Positions 1 to 8,696 of a stretch of 50,378 bases of DNA are shown in pieces (the first letter of the stretch is position 1; every line of letters begins with the position of its first letter). The notes beneath the pieces were generated by a model. The model was not told the origin of the DNA. It was given only the letters and a program-made list of their open reading frames with translations, and did not search any database. The translations under genes were made by a program, and so were the position numbers. This DNA comes from Klebsiella pneumoniae (GTDB lineage Bacteria > Myxococcota_A > UBA796 > GCA-2862545), in contig CAMCWU010000003.1 in assembly GCA_945882675.1 (NCBI GenBank), positions 1 to 50,378 of the forward strand, in the 5' to 3' direction.

Positions 1-21
1 GCCACCGGCCACCGCGTCCGC

Positions 22-1554
22 GTGGACGCCGCGGAGACCCGCGGCCTGCGCCAGCTCGCGCCCCGCTCCGTCCAGTTCGCGTTGACGAACCACTGCAACC
101 TCGCGTGCGGGTTCTGCAGCCGGCCGCTGGAGCGCCGCAGCACGTGGACCGTCGCGTCCGCGCTGGAGGTGCTCGCCGACCTCGACCGCCTGGGCGTGGC
201 AGAGGTGGCGTTCGGCGGCGGCGAGCCGCTGGTGTTCAAGGGCTTCTTCGACCTGGTCGACCGGCTCGTGCGGGAGACGCGCCTCGCCGTGCACTTCACG
301 ACGAACGGCGTCCTGCTGACGGACGACGCGATCCTGCGGCTGCGCGGAAAGGTCGGTGAGATCCGGGTCTCGCTGTACGACGACAACGACTGGCGTACCA
401 CGCTGGCGCGCCTGGTCCGCCACGGCATGCGGTTCGGCGTGAACGTCCTCGCGACGCCGGAGCGCCTGCCCGGCCTGCCCGCGCTCCTCGACGAGCTGGG
501 CGCCCTCGGATGCCGCGACGTGCTGCTGCTCCCGGTCCTCGGCCACCGGGAGCTCGCGCTGGACGGTGAGCAGGCGCGGCGCTTGGGGGAGATCCTGGCG
601 CCCCGGCGCGGGATCAAGCTCGGCGTGTGCTGGGGCCCCGAGCTCGCGCACCTTCCGCGGCTCTTCGCGAGCGACGACTGCGGCGCCGGCCGCGAGTTCC
701 TCGAGATCACGTCCGACCGCCGGGTCCGCGCCTGCTCGTTCCACGCGGAGTCCCTGCCCTTCGACACGGCCGCCGACGTCATCGGGCTCTGGACGGCCGC
801 CCGCCCGGAGCTCACTTCACCCGCCGGCTGTGAGGGGTGCCCGCGCGGGTGCGCCATCCCACGAGTCACCGACGTCCGGCCCAGGATCCGCGTCTACACC
901 GCGTTCGCGAGCAACAACAGCGGGAGCTACACGCTGCTCGGGTCGTTCGCGACGTCCGAGCGCGCCGCGGAGATCACGGCGCTCCTCACCCGCCTCGCCG
1001 CCGACATGGACGCCGCGGGGGAGGGCAACCCGCTGCGCGAGCTCCTCGCCGCCGCCGGGATCCCCGCGCCCGAGGACATTGGCCGGACCGACGACTGGCC
1101 GGAGTCGTGGGGCGGCCCGCCCGAGGCGATCCAGGTGGACGCACAGGTCTGGTGGTACACCCACCAGACGATCACGATGCCGGAGCAAGTGGGCCAATGG
1201 ATCTACGCCCAGGGTGGGCGGGTGCAGGCCGAGATCGACCACGCACATCATCCGCTCCTGGCGCACCTCGACCTGTGGCCCGACAGCGAGTGGAGCGCGC
1301 GGAACGATGCGGCGCTGCAGCCGCTGATCGACGCGCTCTGGCTCGGAGCGTTCGCGGACGACGGGCTCGCCGTCCGGATCCGCGTGGGCGACCACCGCAC
1401 CATCGAGATCCTGTGGTTCGCCCCGACACCCGACCGCATGCGCGAGCTCACGCGGACCGCCGCGACGCTGGGATTGCGCTGCCGGCTGACGCTGACGGAG
1501 GCCCTCACGAAGAAGGTCGATCTCGACGCGCTCTGGCCTCCCCCCGGGCCGTAG
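22..1554 (+). CDS. Radical SAM protein with SPASM-like cysteines and unknown C-terminal domain
   Basis: A radical SAM enzyme. The cluster-binding CxxxCxxC motif is at residues 25-32 (HCNLACGFC), followed by the GGGEP SAM-binding motif near 65-69. A second set of cysteines (C220, C238, C270, C273, C277) looks like a SPASM/Twitch-type site for an auxiliary Fe-S cluster. From about residue 290 to the end (IRVYTAFASNNSGSY onward) there are some 220 residues I do not recognise, probably one or two fused domains. The start is a GTG only 21 bases into the window, so the true start may lie upstream and outside it. The substrate cannot be told from the sequence. Such enzymes often act on peptides together with a neighbouring gene, and that neighbour may be just off the left edge. 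Confidence 0.85.
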   Translation: MDAAETRGLRQLAPRSVQFALTNHCNLACGFCSRPLERRSTWTVASALEVLADLDRLGVAEVAFGGGEPLVFKGFFDLVDRLVRETRLAVHFTTNGVLLTDDAILRLRGKVGEIRVSLYDDNDWRTTLARLVRHGMRFGVNVLATPERLPGLPALLDELGALGCRDVLLLPVLGHRELALDGEQARRLGEILAPRRGIKLGVCWGPELAHLPRLFASDDCGAGREFLEITSDRRVRACSFHAESLPFDTAADVIGLWTAARPELTSPAGCEGCPRGCAIPRVTDVRPRIRVYTAFASNNSGSYTLLGSFATSERAAEITALLTRLAADMDAAGEGNPLRELLAAAGIPAPEDIGRTDDWPESWGGPPEAIQVDAQVWWYTHQTITMPEQVGQWIYAQGGRVQAEIDHAHHPLLAHLDLWPDSEWSARNDAALQPLIDALWLGAFADDGLAVRIRVGDHRTIEILWFAPTPDRMRELTRTAATLGLRCRLTLTEALTKKVDLDALWPPPGP

Positions 1555-1739
1555 CCACCTCGAACCGGACGGATTCGGACCGTAGCCCTCTCGAACCGGA
1601 CAGGTCCGCCCTCCCGACCCCCTCTCCGGAGACGCGGCCACGTTGGAACGCTGCACATTCACGCCCTTCGCGTGCGACGGTCCCCGCATTGTCCGGTTCA
1701 GGGTGGCTCTGCTCGAAAACAGTCCGGTTCGTGCCGGCT
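1553..1739. repeat. Symmetric array of four 18-bp boxes in a gene-free stretch
   Basis: Four copies of AGCC-N4-CGAACCGGAC lie in mirror arrangement. Two are direct copies at 1553-1570 and 1584-1601. Two are inverted copies at 1691-1708 and 1722-1739, where copy 3 reads TG instead of CG at the junction. Within each pair the start-to-start distance is exactly 31 bp. The rest of the 1555-1970 gap has no convincing gene. It also holds a repeated CCCCGCTGAC at about 1818 and 1851. The layout fits either paired binding sites for a DNA-binding protein or the ends of a small degenerate mobile element. No target duplication was recognised. The first box begins at the stop codon of the radical SAM gene. 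Confidence 0.7.
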
Positions 1740-1970
1740 CTGGTCCTCGATCCGACGGCAGGTCTCACGCGGACCGGAGGCCCCTCGCCGGAGCGTACGG
1801 CCCGAGCGGGTGTCGATGCCCCGCTGACACCCGCCAGCCCAGATTCGCCGCCCCGCTGACGCCGGCCCCCTGCGTGCCCCCCCGCGGGCCGCCGACGGCG
1901 AGATTCCCGACAGTTCGCGCGGGCGAACTGTGACCTCCCAGAACACCATCCGGGATCGGGGCCCTTCAGA

Positions 1971-3149
1971 TCAGAGCCACGGCTCCGGCGCGCACACGTC
2001 CGCCGCGGAGCCCAACCAGGTCGTCACGTCCGAGCGCACCGTGCCGAGGAGGTCGGCGCACTCGCCGTTCTCGGACGCGGCGGTCCCGACGCACTGGCCC
2101 GCGCCCGTGACGGTCTCCATGCACACCGTGGGCGCGGCGCCGTCGCGGTCGGGGCAGGTTCCGTCGCATTCGAGCGTGCAGATCCCCGCGCCGGGGCCGG
2201 TCTCTTCGCACCACGACAGGTACTCCGTCTGAAAGCACGGGTCGGATACGGGGTCGCAGGCCTCGCCGACGTAGGGCAGGTCGGCGGGGACGCCCGCGTT
2301 CAGGTTCGGGAACGTCGCGGCGTCTTCGAGGGACGTGAACGTGAAGCCCGCGGCGAGCAGCTCGAGGATCAGCGCCTCGAGGCCGTCCGCCGTGCTCTCG
2401 TGGATATCGTGCATGAGCACCACGCCGCCGTCGAACCGCCCGGCCTGCTCGAGCGTGAACCCGAGCATGTCGTCCTCGAACACCTCGGGGATCCGCCAGT
2501 AGTAGTCGGAGTCGCAGTGGCCCGACGCGCCGTAGCACCAGTCGACGGTGTCGACGTGCCAGCCGGACACGAGGTGCCCGCGCTCCGTCACGAGGTCGGC
2601 CGTCTCGCAGGTGGAGTCGCCGTACGGGAAACGGAAGAACTTGGGGGTGACGCCGAAGGTCGCGAGGAGCGCATTCGTGTCGTCCACCTGCCGCGCCGCG
2701 TCCGCGAGCGAGAGCGTGGCGAGGTCCGCGTGGTCCCACGAGTGGTTGCCGAGGTCGAACAGCGGGTCGGCCGCGATCTCCTCGACGAGGGGCCAGACCT
2801 CGGGTTCGGCGAGCATGGCGCCGACGACGAAGAAGGTCGCGGGGACGTCGTAGCGCCGCAGGATCTCGACGATCCGCGCGGTGTGCACGGGGTGCGGCCC
2901 GTCGTCGAAGGTGAGCGCGATCCGCCCGCCGAGCGGCGCCGGATCTGCCTGGGTGATCCCCGAGCAATCCCAGCGGCGCGCGTCAGCGCCGGGGTCGGTC
3001 GGGTCGGTCGGGTCGGTCGGATCGGTCGGGCCGGTGGAATCCGTGGGACCGTCCGTGCCGGTCGGGTCCGCGGGAGCGGGCGGTCGGCGGACGTCGCTCG
3101 AATCGGCGCCGCAGCCGGCGAGCGCGAGGATCATGGCGAGGGTGTGCAT
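1971..3149 (-). CDS. Polysaccharide deacetylase (NodB-type) lipoprotein
   Basis: A secreted carbohydrate esterase family 4 deacetylase, expected to remove N- or O-acetyl groups from a cell-wall or exopolysaccharide polymer. The N-terminus has a lipobox-like LALAGC, then a low-complexity Pro/Thr/Asp linker (residues about 25-55). The NodB motifs follow: TFDDGPH (80-86, catalytic Asp pair), HSWDH (metal-binding His pair), RFPYG and a late LMHDIH. After the catalytic domain comes a Cys-rich tail of about 100 residues (EACDPVSDPC, CTLECDGTCPDRDG) that may be a disulfide-stabilised binding module. The linker is encoded by a 9-bp tandem repeat. It stands alone on the minus strand. Confidence 0.9.
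   Translation of the reverse strand: MHTLAMILALAGCGADSSDVRRPPAPADPTGTDGPTDSTGPTDPTDPTDPTDPGADARRWDCSGITQADPAPLGGRIALTFDDGPHPVHTARIVEILRRYDVPATFFVVGAMLAEPEVWPLVEEIAADPLFDLGNHSWDHADLATLSLADAARQVDDTNALLATFGVTPKFFRFPYGDSTCETADLVTERGHLVSGWHVDTVDWCYGASGHCDSDYYWRIPEVFEDDMLGFTLEQAGRFDGGVVLMHDIHESTADGLEALILELLAAGFTFTSLEDAATFPNLNAGVPADLPYVGEACDPVSDPCFQTEYLSWCEETGPGAGICTLECDGTCPDRDGAAPTVCMETVTGAGQCVGTAASENGECADLLGTVRSDVTTWLGSAADVCAPEPWL
2992..3036. repeat. 9-bp coding tandem repeat (five units)
   Basis: Five consecutive units of GGGTCGGTC or close variants. Read on the minus strand they encode the Thr-Asp-Pro linker of the deacetylase lipoprotein. The unit is a multiple of three, so copy-number change would alter linker length without breaking the frame. 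Confidence 0.85.
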
Positions 3150-3298
3150 GCCCCTGCCCTAACCGGTCCCGCGCGGGGCCGGCGCTCCGCCGCGAGCGGG
3201 CCAGCCGGCGCCCCTCCCGGGCGGCCGCGGCGCCAACAGGAGCCGGCACCACGACACCGGAGCAGGTATGATGAGCAGGGGCACACCTGGAGTTTCCG

Positions 3299-3832
3299 AT
3301 GCGATACGCGATCCTGTGGATGGCCTGGCTCGCCGCGTGCACGGACGGCGGGACCGTCGGGGGAAAGGACAGCGGCAGCGTCGGGGGAAAAGACAGCGGC
3401 ACCGCCACGATCGGCGCGTGCGCCACCCAGGAGGAGTGCCCGAGCGGCGAGTACTGCTTCGCGCCCGGCGAGCCGAACTGCCCGGTCGAGCAGTCGTGCC
3501 TGGGGTCGGGCTGCCCGACGGGCCAGTGGTGCGCGATCGCGGACCCGGCGTTCCCGGTGTGCGGGGACTCCGAGTGCCGGGACCTGTGCACGGACGACGC
3601 CGGCTGCCGCGCGGGCGCCGAGACGTGCGACCTCGCGAGCGGCAACTGCGTGGCGATCCGGTGCGACGCCGGCTTTGCCTGCGCACCCCACGAGTCCTGC
3701 GTCGCTGCGGCGCCGGTCCACGGCTGCGTGCGCGACACCTGCGCGGACGACGCTGCCTGCGCGGACGGTCGCTGCGTGAAGGGCGAGTGCCACGACACCC
3801 TCGGGTTCTGCTCGATGCAGGCCGAGAACTAG
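3299..3832 (+). CDS. Cys-rich secreted lipoprotein
   Basis: A small exported protein. The signal sequence MRYAILWMAWLAAC ends in a lipobox (LAAC). A short Gly/Lys/Asp/Ser linker contains two copies of an 8-residue unit (VGGKDSGS). The remaining 135 residues hold many cysteines in the spacing seen in Dickkopf/EGF-like or Myxococcota Cys-rich repeat proteins (EECPSGEYC, CPTGQWC, DDAGCRAGAETC, DDAACADGRC). A good Shine-Dalgarno GGAG lies six bases before the ATG. No enzymatic motif is visible. It is probably a surface structural or binding protein. It is expressed away from the deacetylase gene that precedes it. Confidence 0.75.
   Translation: MRYAILWMAWLAACTDGGTVGGKDSGSVGGKDSGTATIGACATQEECPSGEYCFAPGEPNCPVEQSCLGSGCPTGQWCAIADPAFPVCGDSECRDLCTDDAGCRAGAETCDLASGNCVAIRCDAGFACAPHESCVAAAPVHGCVRDTCADDAACADGRCVKGECHDTLGFCSMQAEN
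3356..3403 (+). repeat. 24-bp in-frame duplication
   Basis: Two adjacent 24-bp units, differing at two positions, encode VGGKDSGS then VGGKDSGT just after the lipobox of the Cys-rich lipoprotein. This looks like a recent linker duplication. Confidence 0.85.
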
Positions 3833-3940
3833 CGCCGGGACAGGCGTGCCGATCGCGGGTGCCCCGTGTTGGGGGGGTGCTCGGCCATGCCATCGTCTCC
3901 GGCTCCGGTCCGTGCGCTCGCGGCAGGGCGACCGGATCGA

Positions 3941-3956
3941 CCCGCGCCGACGCGGG
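3941..3956. repeat. GC-rich stem-loop in the gap before the PH-like gene
   Basis: CCCGCG, a CCGA loop, then CGCGGG makes a perfect 6-bp stem. It follows the Cys-rich lipoprotein gene by about 110 bases and could stop its transcription, but there is no T-tract. Direct copies of GACCCGCGCCG surround it. Confidence 0.4.
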
Positions 3957-3992
3957 AGTGGACCCGCGCCGAAAGCGTGGTTAGGACGTGGC

Positions 3993-4343
3993 ATGGCCAC
4001 TCTCCAGATCGACGGTGACTCCCTCGTGGTCGCGCTCTCCCCGCTCGAGCAGGTCGGGGGACTGTGCCTGGGCGTGCGCGTGCCCCTGTCGAGCGTGACG
4101 TCTGCCCGCACATCGGACACGCCGTACGCCGAGCTTCGCGGAATGCGCATCGGGACCGGGCTCCCGTGGGTCGTGGTGCTCGGGCGCATGTGGTGGGGCG
4201 GCGGCACGGACTTCGTGGCGGTGTACGGGCGGAGTCGGCGGGCGGTGGTCGTCGAGCTCACCGGCGAGCGGTTCGCGCGCCTGGTGCTCACCGACCAGGA
4301 CGACGTCATCGTGTCCAGCTTGAACGCGCCCCGGGGGGTTTGA
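3993..4343 (+). CDS. Small hypothetical protein, PH-like beta-rich fold possible
   Basis: A 116-residue soluble protein starting MATLQIDGDSLVVAL. The ORF track extends it upstream to 3846, but the extra 49 residues are Arg/Pro-rich and look non-coding. The ATG at 3993 is preceded by an AGGA-like sequence. The pattern of alternating hydrophobic strands with Gly-Trp turns (WVVVLGRMWWGGG, FVAVYGRSRRAVVVEL) recalls bacterial PH-domain-like proteins. It is not a match I can name with certainty. It is followed by pyrophosphatase on the same strand after about 90 bases. Confidence 0.6.
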   Translation: MATLQIDGDSLVVALSPLEQVGGLCLGVRVPLSSVTSARTSDTPYAELRGMRIGTGLPWVVVLGRMWWGGGTDFVAVYGRSRRAVVVELTGERFARLVLTDQDDVIVSSLNAPRGV

Positions 4344-4433
4344 GAGGGATACCGGTTAGGGGAAAACCGCGGGGCGTGATGCCCCCGTGATCAGCTGCGC
4401 CCCGAACCCCCAGCCCGAGCGGACACGCCTGCC

Positions 4434-4976
4434 ATGAACCTCGCCGCCCTCTCCATTGGTGAGCACACCCCCAACGACGTCAACGTCGTGATCGAGGTCC
4501 CCATCGGCGGCGAGCCGATCAAGTACGAGATGGACAAGGCGTCCGGTGCGCTGGTCGTCGACCGGTTCCTCTACACGTCCATGCGCTACCCCGGAAACTA
4601 CGGGTTCGTGCCGCACACCCTCTCGGGGGACGGCGACCCGTGCGACGTCATCGTCGCCAACACGCGCGCGCTGATGCCGGGCTCGGTGATCTCGGCCCGC
4701 GTCGTCGGCGTGCTGCTGATGGAGGACGAGGCCGGGCAGGACGAGAAGATCCTCGCCGTTCCTTCGTCGTGGCTGACGAAGCGCTACGACAACGTCAGGA
4801 CCTACAGCGATATGCCGGAGATCCTGCTCAAGCAGATCGAGCACTTCTTCGCCCACTACAAGGATCTCGAGTCCACGAAGTGGGTCAAGATCAACGGCTG
4901 GGGCGACGCCGACAAGGCGCGGGCCCTGATCCAGGAGGGCATCGATCGCCACCAGGCCCAGCTCGCCGGCCGGTAG
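4434..4976 (+). CDS. ppa: Inorganic pyrophosphatase (family I)
   Basis: Hydrolyses pyrophosphate to two phosphates, pulling biosynthetic reactions such as nucleic acid and aminoacyl-tRNA synthesis forward in the cytoplasm. The family signature DGDPCD (residues 66-71) supplies the Mg-binding aspartates. [15 protein letters not shown] near the N-terminus and the [10 protein letters not shown] segment are also diagnostic. At 180 residues it has the normal length for a soluble bacterial family I enzyme. No strong Shine-Dalgarno is visible before the ATG. It ends only eight bases from the stop of the convergent MFS gene. Confidence 0.97.
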   Translation: MNLAALSIGEHTPNDVNVVIEVPIGGEPIKYEMDKASGALVVDRFLYTSMRYPGNYGFVPHTLSGDGDPCDVIVANTRALMPGSVISARVVGVLLMEDEAGQDEKILAVPSSWLTKRYDNVRTYSDMPEILLKQIEHFFAHYKDLESTKWVKINGWGDADKARALIQEGIDRHQAQLAGR

Positions 4977-4984
4977 CGGCTCCG

Positions 4985-6538
4985 TCAGTCCGTGACCGGC
5001 GGGGCGGCCTCCTGGGTCCGCCGCAGCTTCAGGTCCGGGAGCAGCATCGTCAGCCCGAGCCCCGCGAGTGCTATCACCGCGCAGACCTGGTATACCCGGC
5101 GGATCGCCTGGGTCCACACCTCCCGGCCGGCGGCGTCCAGCGCGACTGCCACGGTCTCCGCGTGCTCGCCGACGTCGGGCGCCCCGTGCGCCCCCGCCGC
5201 CAGCGTCGCCGCGAATACGGCGCCCGCGAGCGCCATCCCGACCATCCCGCCCATCGAGCGGAAGAACGTCGCGGCGGACGTCGCCACGCCGATCCGGTCG
5301 GGCGGCGCCGAGTTCTGCACCGCGAGCGTGTACAGCGGGATCGTCGGCCCGAGCCCCAGGCCGATGAGGATCGTCTTGAGCGTGATCTCGAGCCGCGTCG
5401 AGTCCGACGTGAGCGTCAACCCCATCACCAGGAACCCGGTCGCGAGCGTCAACATCGCTGCCAGCATGATCGGCTTGTACCGCCCGATCCGCGACACGAG
5501 CTGCCCCGCGCCGATATTCCCCGCGACCACCCCGAGCGTCATCGGCGTCGTCGCGGTGCCCGCACCCGTCGCCGACGTGCCGACCACGTTCACCAGGAAC
5601 AGCGGGAGGAACGCCATCGACGCGAGAAACGACATGCCGATGACGAAGCTCGCCGACGTCCCGACCGCGAACGTGCGGTCGCGGAACAGCTTCAGATCCA
5701 GCAGGGGCTCGGCCACCCGCCGCTCCGTAAGCACGAACGCCGCGATCCCGACGAACCCGGTCGCGAGCAGCCCTGCGATCTGCCACGACATCCACGGCCA
5801 GCCGACCGGCGCAGCGACCCGCGCGTCGTGGCCCATCGTCATCGCGAGCAACAAAGGTACGACGCCGACGATCAGCGCAATGGCCCCGCCGACGTCGAGC
5901 TTCGCATCCGGCCGCCGCGTGCCGACCTGCGGCATCCGCAGCACCACGAACGCGATCGCGAGCGCGCCCACCGGGAGGTTCACGAAGAACGCCCAGTGCC
6001 AGCCGAAGTGGTCCGCGATGAACCCGCCGACGAGGGGGCCGATGACGCTGCAGACGCCGAAGATCGCGCCGAACAGGCCCTGGTATTTCCCGCGCTCGGA
6101 AGGGGGGAACAGGTCCGCGACGATCGCGAACGCCGTGGTGAAGAGCCCGGCCGCCCCCGCGCCCTGGAGCGCCCGCGCCAGGATGAGCTGCATGGCGTCC
6201 TGCGACACGCCGCACGCCGCCGAGCCGAGCAGGAAGATCGACATGGCCGCGAGCAGCACCGGCTTGCGCCCGAGGATGTCCGAGAGCTTCCCGTAGATCG
6301 GCACCAGCACCGCGGACGTGACCAGGTACGCCGTCGTGATCCACGCGTACAGCGAAGGGGCGATGTGCAGGTCGCGCTGGATGAGCGGACCGGCGGTCGC
6401 CACGATCGTCTGGTCCAACGCGGCGAGCAGCACGCCGAGCAGCGTCCCCGCGAGCGTGAACCCCTTCTGCGACCGGCTCAGCTCCCAGGGCACTCCCGCG
6501 CGCGCACGGAACCGTAAGCACGGCCCACGGGACGTCAC
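4985..6538 (-). CDS. MFS drug-type exporter, DHA2 (EmrB/QacA) family
   Basis: A 14-helix proton-coupled exporter of the inner membrane. The first helix carries [19 protein letters not shown], which is motif D1 of the DHA2 family. The next loop has motif A ([14 protein letters not shown]), and motif C-like [14 protein letters not shown] lies in helix 5. Its 517 residues fit the family. Substrate is unknown; relatives export drugs, dyes or toxic metabolites. The listed start is a GTG with AGGTGA nine bases upstream. Another GTG 16 codons later (position 6490) would also give a normal N-terminus. Palindromes in the divergent gap with the FG-GAP gene could be an operator for control by a TetR- or MarR-type regulator, but no regulator gene is adjacent. 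Confidence 0.92.
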   Translation of the reverse strand: MTSRGPCLRFRARAGVPWELSRSQKGFTLAGTLLGVLLAALDQTIVATAGPLIQRDLHIAPSLYAWITTAYLVTSAVLVPIYGKLSDILGRKPVLLAAMSIFLLGSAACGVSQDAMQLILARALQGAGAAGLFTTAFAIVADLFPPSERGKYQGLFGAIFGVCSVIGPLVGGFIADHFGWHWAFFVNLPVGALAIAFVVLRMPQVGTRRPDAKLDVGGAIALIVGVVPLLLAMTMGHDARVAAPVGWPWMSWQIAGLLATGFVGIAAFVLTERRVAEPLLDLKLFRDRTFAVGTSASFVIGMSFLASMAFLPLFLVNVVGTSATGAGTATTPMTLGVVAGNIGAGQLVSRIGRYKPIMLAAMLTLATGFLVMGLTLTSDSTRLEITLKTILIGLGLGPTIPLYTLAVQNSAPPDRIGVATSAATFFRSMGGMVGMALAGAVFAATLAAGAHGAPDVGEHAETVAVALDAAGREVWTQAIRRVYQVCAVIALAGLGLTMLLPDLKLRRTQEAAPPVTD

Positions 6539-6549
6539 CCGAGGGTGTC

Positions 6550-6593
6550 ACCTGCGGGCGCCACAGGTAACCTGCGTAGCGAGATCGCAGGTT
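6550..6593. promoter_or_regulatory. Two adjacent palindromes in the divergent intergenic region
   Basis: ACCTG, 9 bases, CAGGT (6550-6568) is followed directly by AACCTGCG, 9 bases, CGCAGGTT (6569-6593), whose 8-bp arms match perfectly. Both share an ACCTG/CAGGT half-site with the same spacer length. They lie between the start of the MFS exporter and the FG-GAP gene. Tandem operators for one dimeric regulator are the simplest reading; a transcript hairpin is the alternative. Confidence 0.5.
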
Positions 6594-6640
6594 AGGGACG
6601 GCACGATCTCTGCACCTATGGAGGCAGAACCGGAGGCATC

Positions 6641-8212
6641 ATGCTCACCCTGCTCGCGCTCGCCGCCCACGCTTCCACCACCCTCACCGGCCATCCCGCC
6701 GACGGATTCGGCGCCGAGGTCTCCGCCGCCGGCGACGTCGACGGCGACGGTTACGACGACGTGCTGGTCGCCAAGCCCACGGGCGGTCCGGCCGGCGAAG
6801 GCCAGGTCCACCTGTACCGCGGATCCGCGGCGGGCCTCGAGACCACGCCCGCAGTGACCCTCACGGGCCCGGCTGCCGGGAGCGGGTTCGGCCACTCCGT
6901 GGACGCTGCCGGCGACGTGAACGGAGACGGTTACGGCGACGTGGTCGTCGGTGGCTGGACGTACGACGCGGACCGCGGGTACGCCGCGATCTATCTCGGC
7001 TCCGCGCTCGGGCTGGCCAGCGTGCCGTCCACCGTGATCGAGGGCCTGGTGTCCGACGACCGCCTCGGCGCGTCCGTCGCGGGCGTTGGGGACGTGGACC
7101 GGGACGGCTACGACGACGTCGCGATCGGCGCCCCCGGCAACCCGATGATCCCGGGCTTTCCCGGCCGGGTGGAGGTCTGGGCGGGCAACGCGGCCGGCGC
7201 CCCCACCCTCGCCCGCGAGCTCCCCGGCGAGGACGACGGCTCCTCGTTCGGCGGCTCGGTGTCCGCGGCGGACGTCAACACCGACGGCTACGCCGACGTG
7301 CTCGTCGGCGCGGAGGGCCAGGGCGGCTACACGGGCGCCGTGTACGTGTTCCCGGGCGGCCGCAGGGGCCCGCTCGCGACGAAGTTCCAGCGGATCGACG
7401 GGCGCTTCGCGAACGACTTCTTCGGCGCGGGCGTCGCGGGGGCCGGCGACATCGACGCCGACGGCTACGACGACATCGTCGTGATGGATCGCGCAGGGAC
7501 GGAGGCGCATTTCACCGTCCTGGCCGGGTCCGCGACGCGCGTGCGGGTGGCGCAGGAAGTCGCGACGGACGAGCTCGTCGACGCGATCGACGGCGTGGGC
7601 GACGCGAACCTCGACGGGCACGCGGACGTGGTGGTCGGCGCGATCGCGTGGGACGGCCTCGCGGGCCACGCGCTGCTCTACCCGGGCGGCAACAGCCTCC
7701 TGGGCGTGGGCGAGCCGACGCGCGCGGTCGTCGGCGAATCGGGCGGGGACTTCCTCGGCACGTCCGTCGCCGGGGCGGGCGACGTGGACGGAGACGGGTT
7801 GGCGGACATCGTCGCGGGCGCGTCCGGCGGCGGCGTGGACGGGCTCGCCAGCGCGCACGTGATCGAGGGCAACTACGCGCTCGACATCTCGGTCGGCTCG
7901 TCGCCCGGAACCTGCACGGTCTACCTCGGATACGCCGACCCGGGGGACACGTACCTCGTGTACTTCTCGCCCAGCCCCGGCGCGGGAGGCCCGTGCCCCG
8001 ACGCGCTGGGCGGCCTGTGCTTCGACCTGCGGAAGCCGCGCTATCTCGGCGCGGCCGTCGCGAACTACAGCGGCGGGGCGTCGATCACGAGCGCGGTCCC
8101 GGCGGGCGTGCTGCCCGGCACGCCGGTCACCTTCCAGACGGTCGTGGTCCGCGACCACGGCTGGCAGGAGATCGAGGTCTCCCGTACGATCACGGCGACG
8201 ATCACGCCGTGA
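6641..8212 (+). CDS. Secreted FG-GAP (integrin-alpha-like) beta-propeller protein
   Basis: An exported protein of 523 residues starting with a short signal sequence (MLTLLALAAHAS). It contains about seven FG-GAP repeats, each with a calcium-binding loop such as AGDVDGDGYDD, AGDVNGDGYGD, VGDVDRDGYDD, AADVNTDGYAD, AGDIDADGYDD and AGDVDGDGLAD, expected to form one seven-bladed propeller. The last 110 residues (IEGNYALDISVGSSPG onward) form a different Cys-containing domain, perhaps a beta-sandwich. A strong GGAGG lies five bases before the ATG. The role is likely adhesion or binding at the cell surface. The minus-strand ORF covering it is a shadow. Confidence 0.9.
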   Translation: MLTLLALAAHASTTLTGHPADGFGAEVSAAGDVDGDGYDDVLVAKPTGGPAGEGQVHLYRGSAAGLETTPAVTLTGPAAGSGFGHSVDAAGDVNGDGYGDVVVGGWTYDADRGYAAIYLGSALGLASVPSTVIEGLVSDDRLGASVAGVGDVDRDGYDDVAIGAPGNPMIPGFPGRVEVWAGNAAGAPTLARELPGEDDGSSFGGSVSAADVNTDGYADVLVGAEGQGGYTGAVYVFPGGRRGPLATKFQRIDGRFANDFFGAGVAGAGDIDADGYDDIVVMDRAGTEAHFTVLAGSATRVRVAQEVATDELVDAIDGVGDANLDGHADVVVGAIAWDGLAGHALLYPGGNSLLGVGEPTRAVVGESGGDFLGTSVAGAGDVDGDGLADIVAGASGGGVDGLASAHVIEGNYALDISVGSSPGTCTVYLGYADPGDTYLVYFSPSPGAGGPCPDALGGLCFDLRKPRYLGAAVANYSGGASITSAVPAGVLPGTPVTFQTVVVRDHGWQEIEVSRTITATITP

Positions 8213-8346
8213 CCGCGGGGCGGAGCCCGGCGCCCTCGCGCGACGTGAGCACCACGGCTCTGGGCCCCAGACCTGGGTGGGCTTCGAGGCCGAGCTCGCG
8301 GCGGCGGCGCTCTCGCGGCTCGGACCGGCTCTCTCGGGCACTGTGA

Positions 8347-8448
8347 GGGGTTCCAGCCCGTGCCCGGGCTCGGGGCCTCCGGTCCGTGCGGTCGGGACGG
8401 CCACCCGGGGCGTCGTGGACCTCCGAGAGGCCCGCGGCGGCCGGGCCG
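8347..8448 (+). repeat. Left flanking direct repeat of the RAYT island
   Basis: A block starting GGGGTTCCAGCCCG and continuing through GGTCGGGACGGCCACCCGG up to the first 52-bp unit. The same block, interrupted by about 105 extra bases, occurs in the same orientation at 10424-10620 on the other side of the transposase gene. So the left and right flanks of the island share a long direct repeat besides the 52-bp arrays. The remainder of 8213-8346 shows no gene. Confidence 0.75.
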
Positions 8449-8545
8449 TCGTTTGCCGGGGGATGGTCAACCATCCCGGGACTTTCGGCGGCCGCGACCG
8501 TCGTTTCCCGGTGCATGGTCAACCATCCCGGCACTTTCGGCAGCC
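8442..8545 (+). repeat. 52-bp hairpin repeat array, left part (two units)
   Basis: Two tandem units, with hairpin cores ATGGTCAACCAT at 8463 and 8515, exactly 52 bp apart. Each unit begins with a variant of GGGACCGTCGTTTCCCGG. That segment can pair CCGGGA with TCCCGG. The ATGGT-CA-ACCAT hairpin follows, and in most units CGGCACTTTCGGCAGCC closes the unit. A third, decayed unit start follows to about 8561. The whole unit is repeated, including what would be spacer, so this is not a CRISPR array. Confidence 0.85.
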
Positions 8546-8696
8546 GGGACCGTCGTTCCCCAGGGGGGTGTGATCCAAGTCGGTCGGTGGGTGGGTCGCG
8601 AGCGTCGCGGAAGTACGACGACGAGCGGGCGGTTCTCACCACGGCACGATGAGCACGACGTCGGGCTCATGCGACCAGCGCTCGTCCAGGTCGGCT

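Noticed and set aside
817-1689. Minus-strand ORF over the radical SAM gene
   Set aside because: Arg/Gly/Pro-rich composition and complete overlap with a well-supported gene; it is a high-GC shadow.
4640-6517. 625-residue plus-strand ORF over the MFS exporter
   Set aside because: Arg/His-rich shadow of the transporter gene on the other strand.
6548-8470. 640-residue minus-strand ORF over the FG-GAP gene
   Set aside because: Shadow of the repeated DVDGDGYDD coding region, with no signal or domain of its own.
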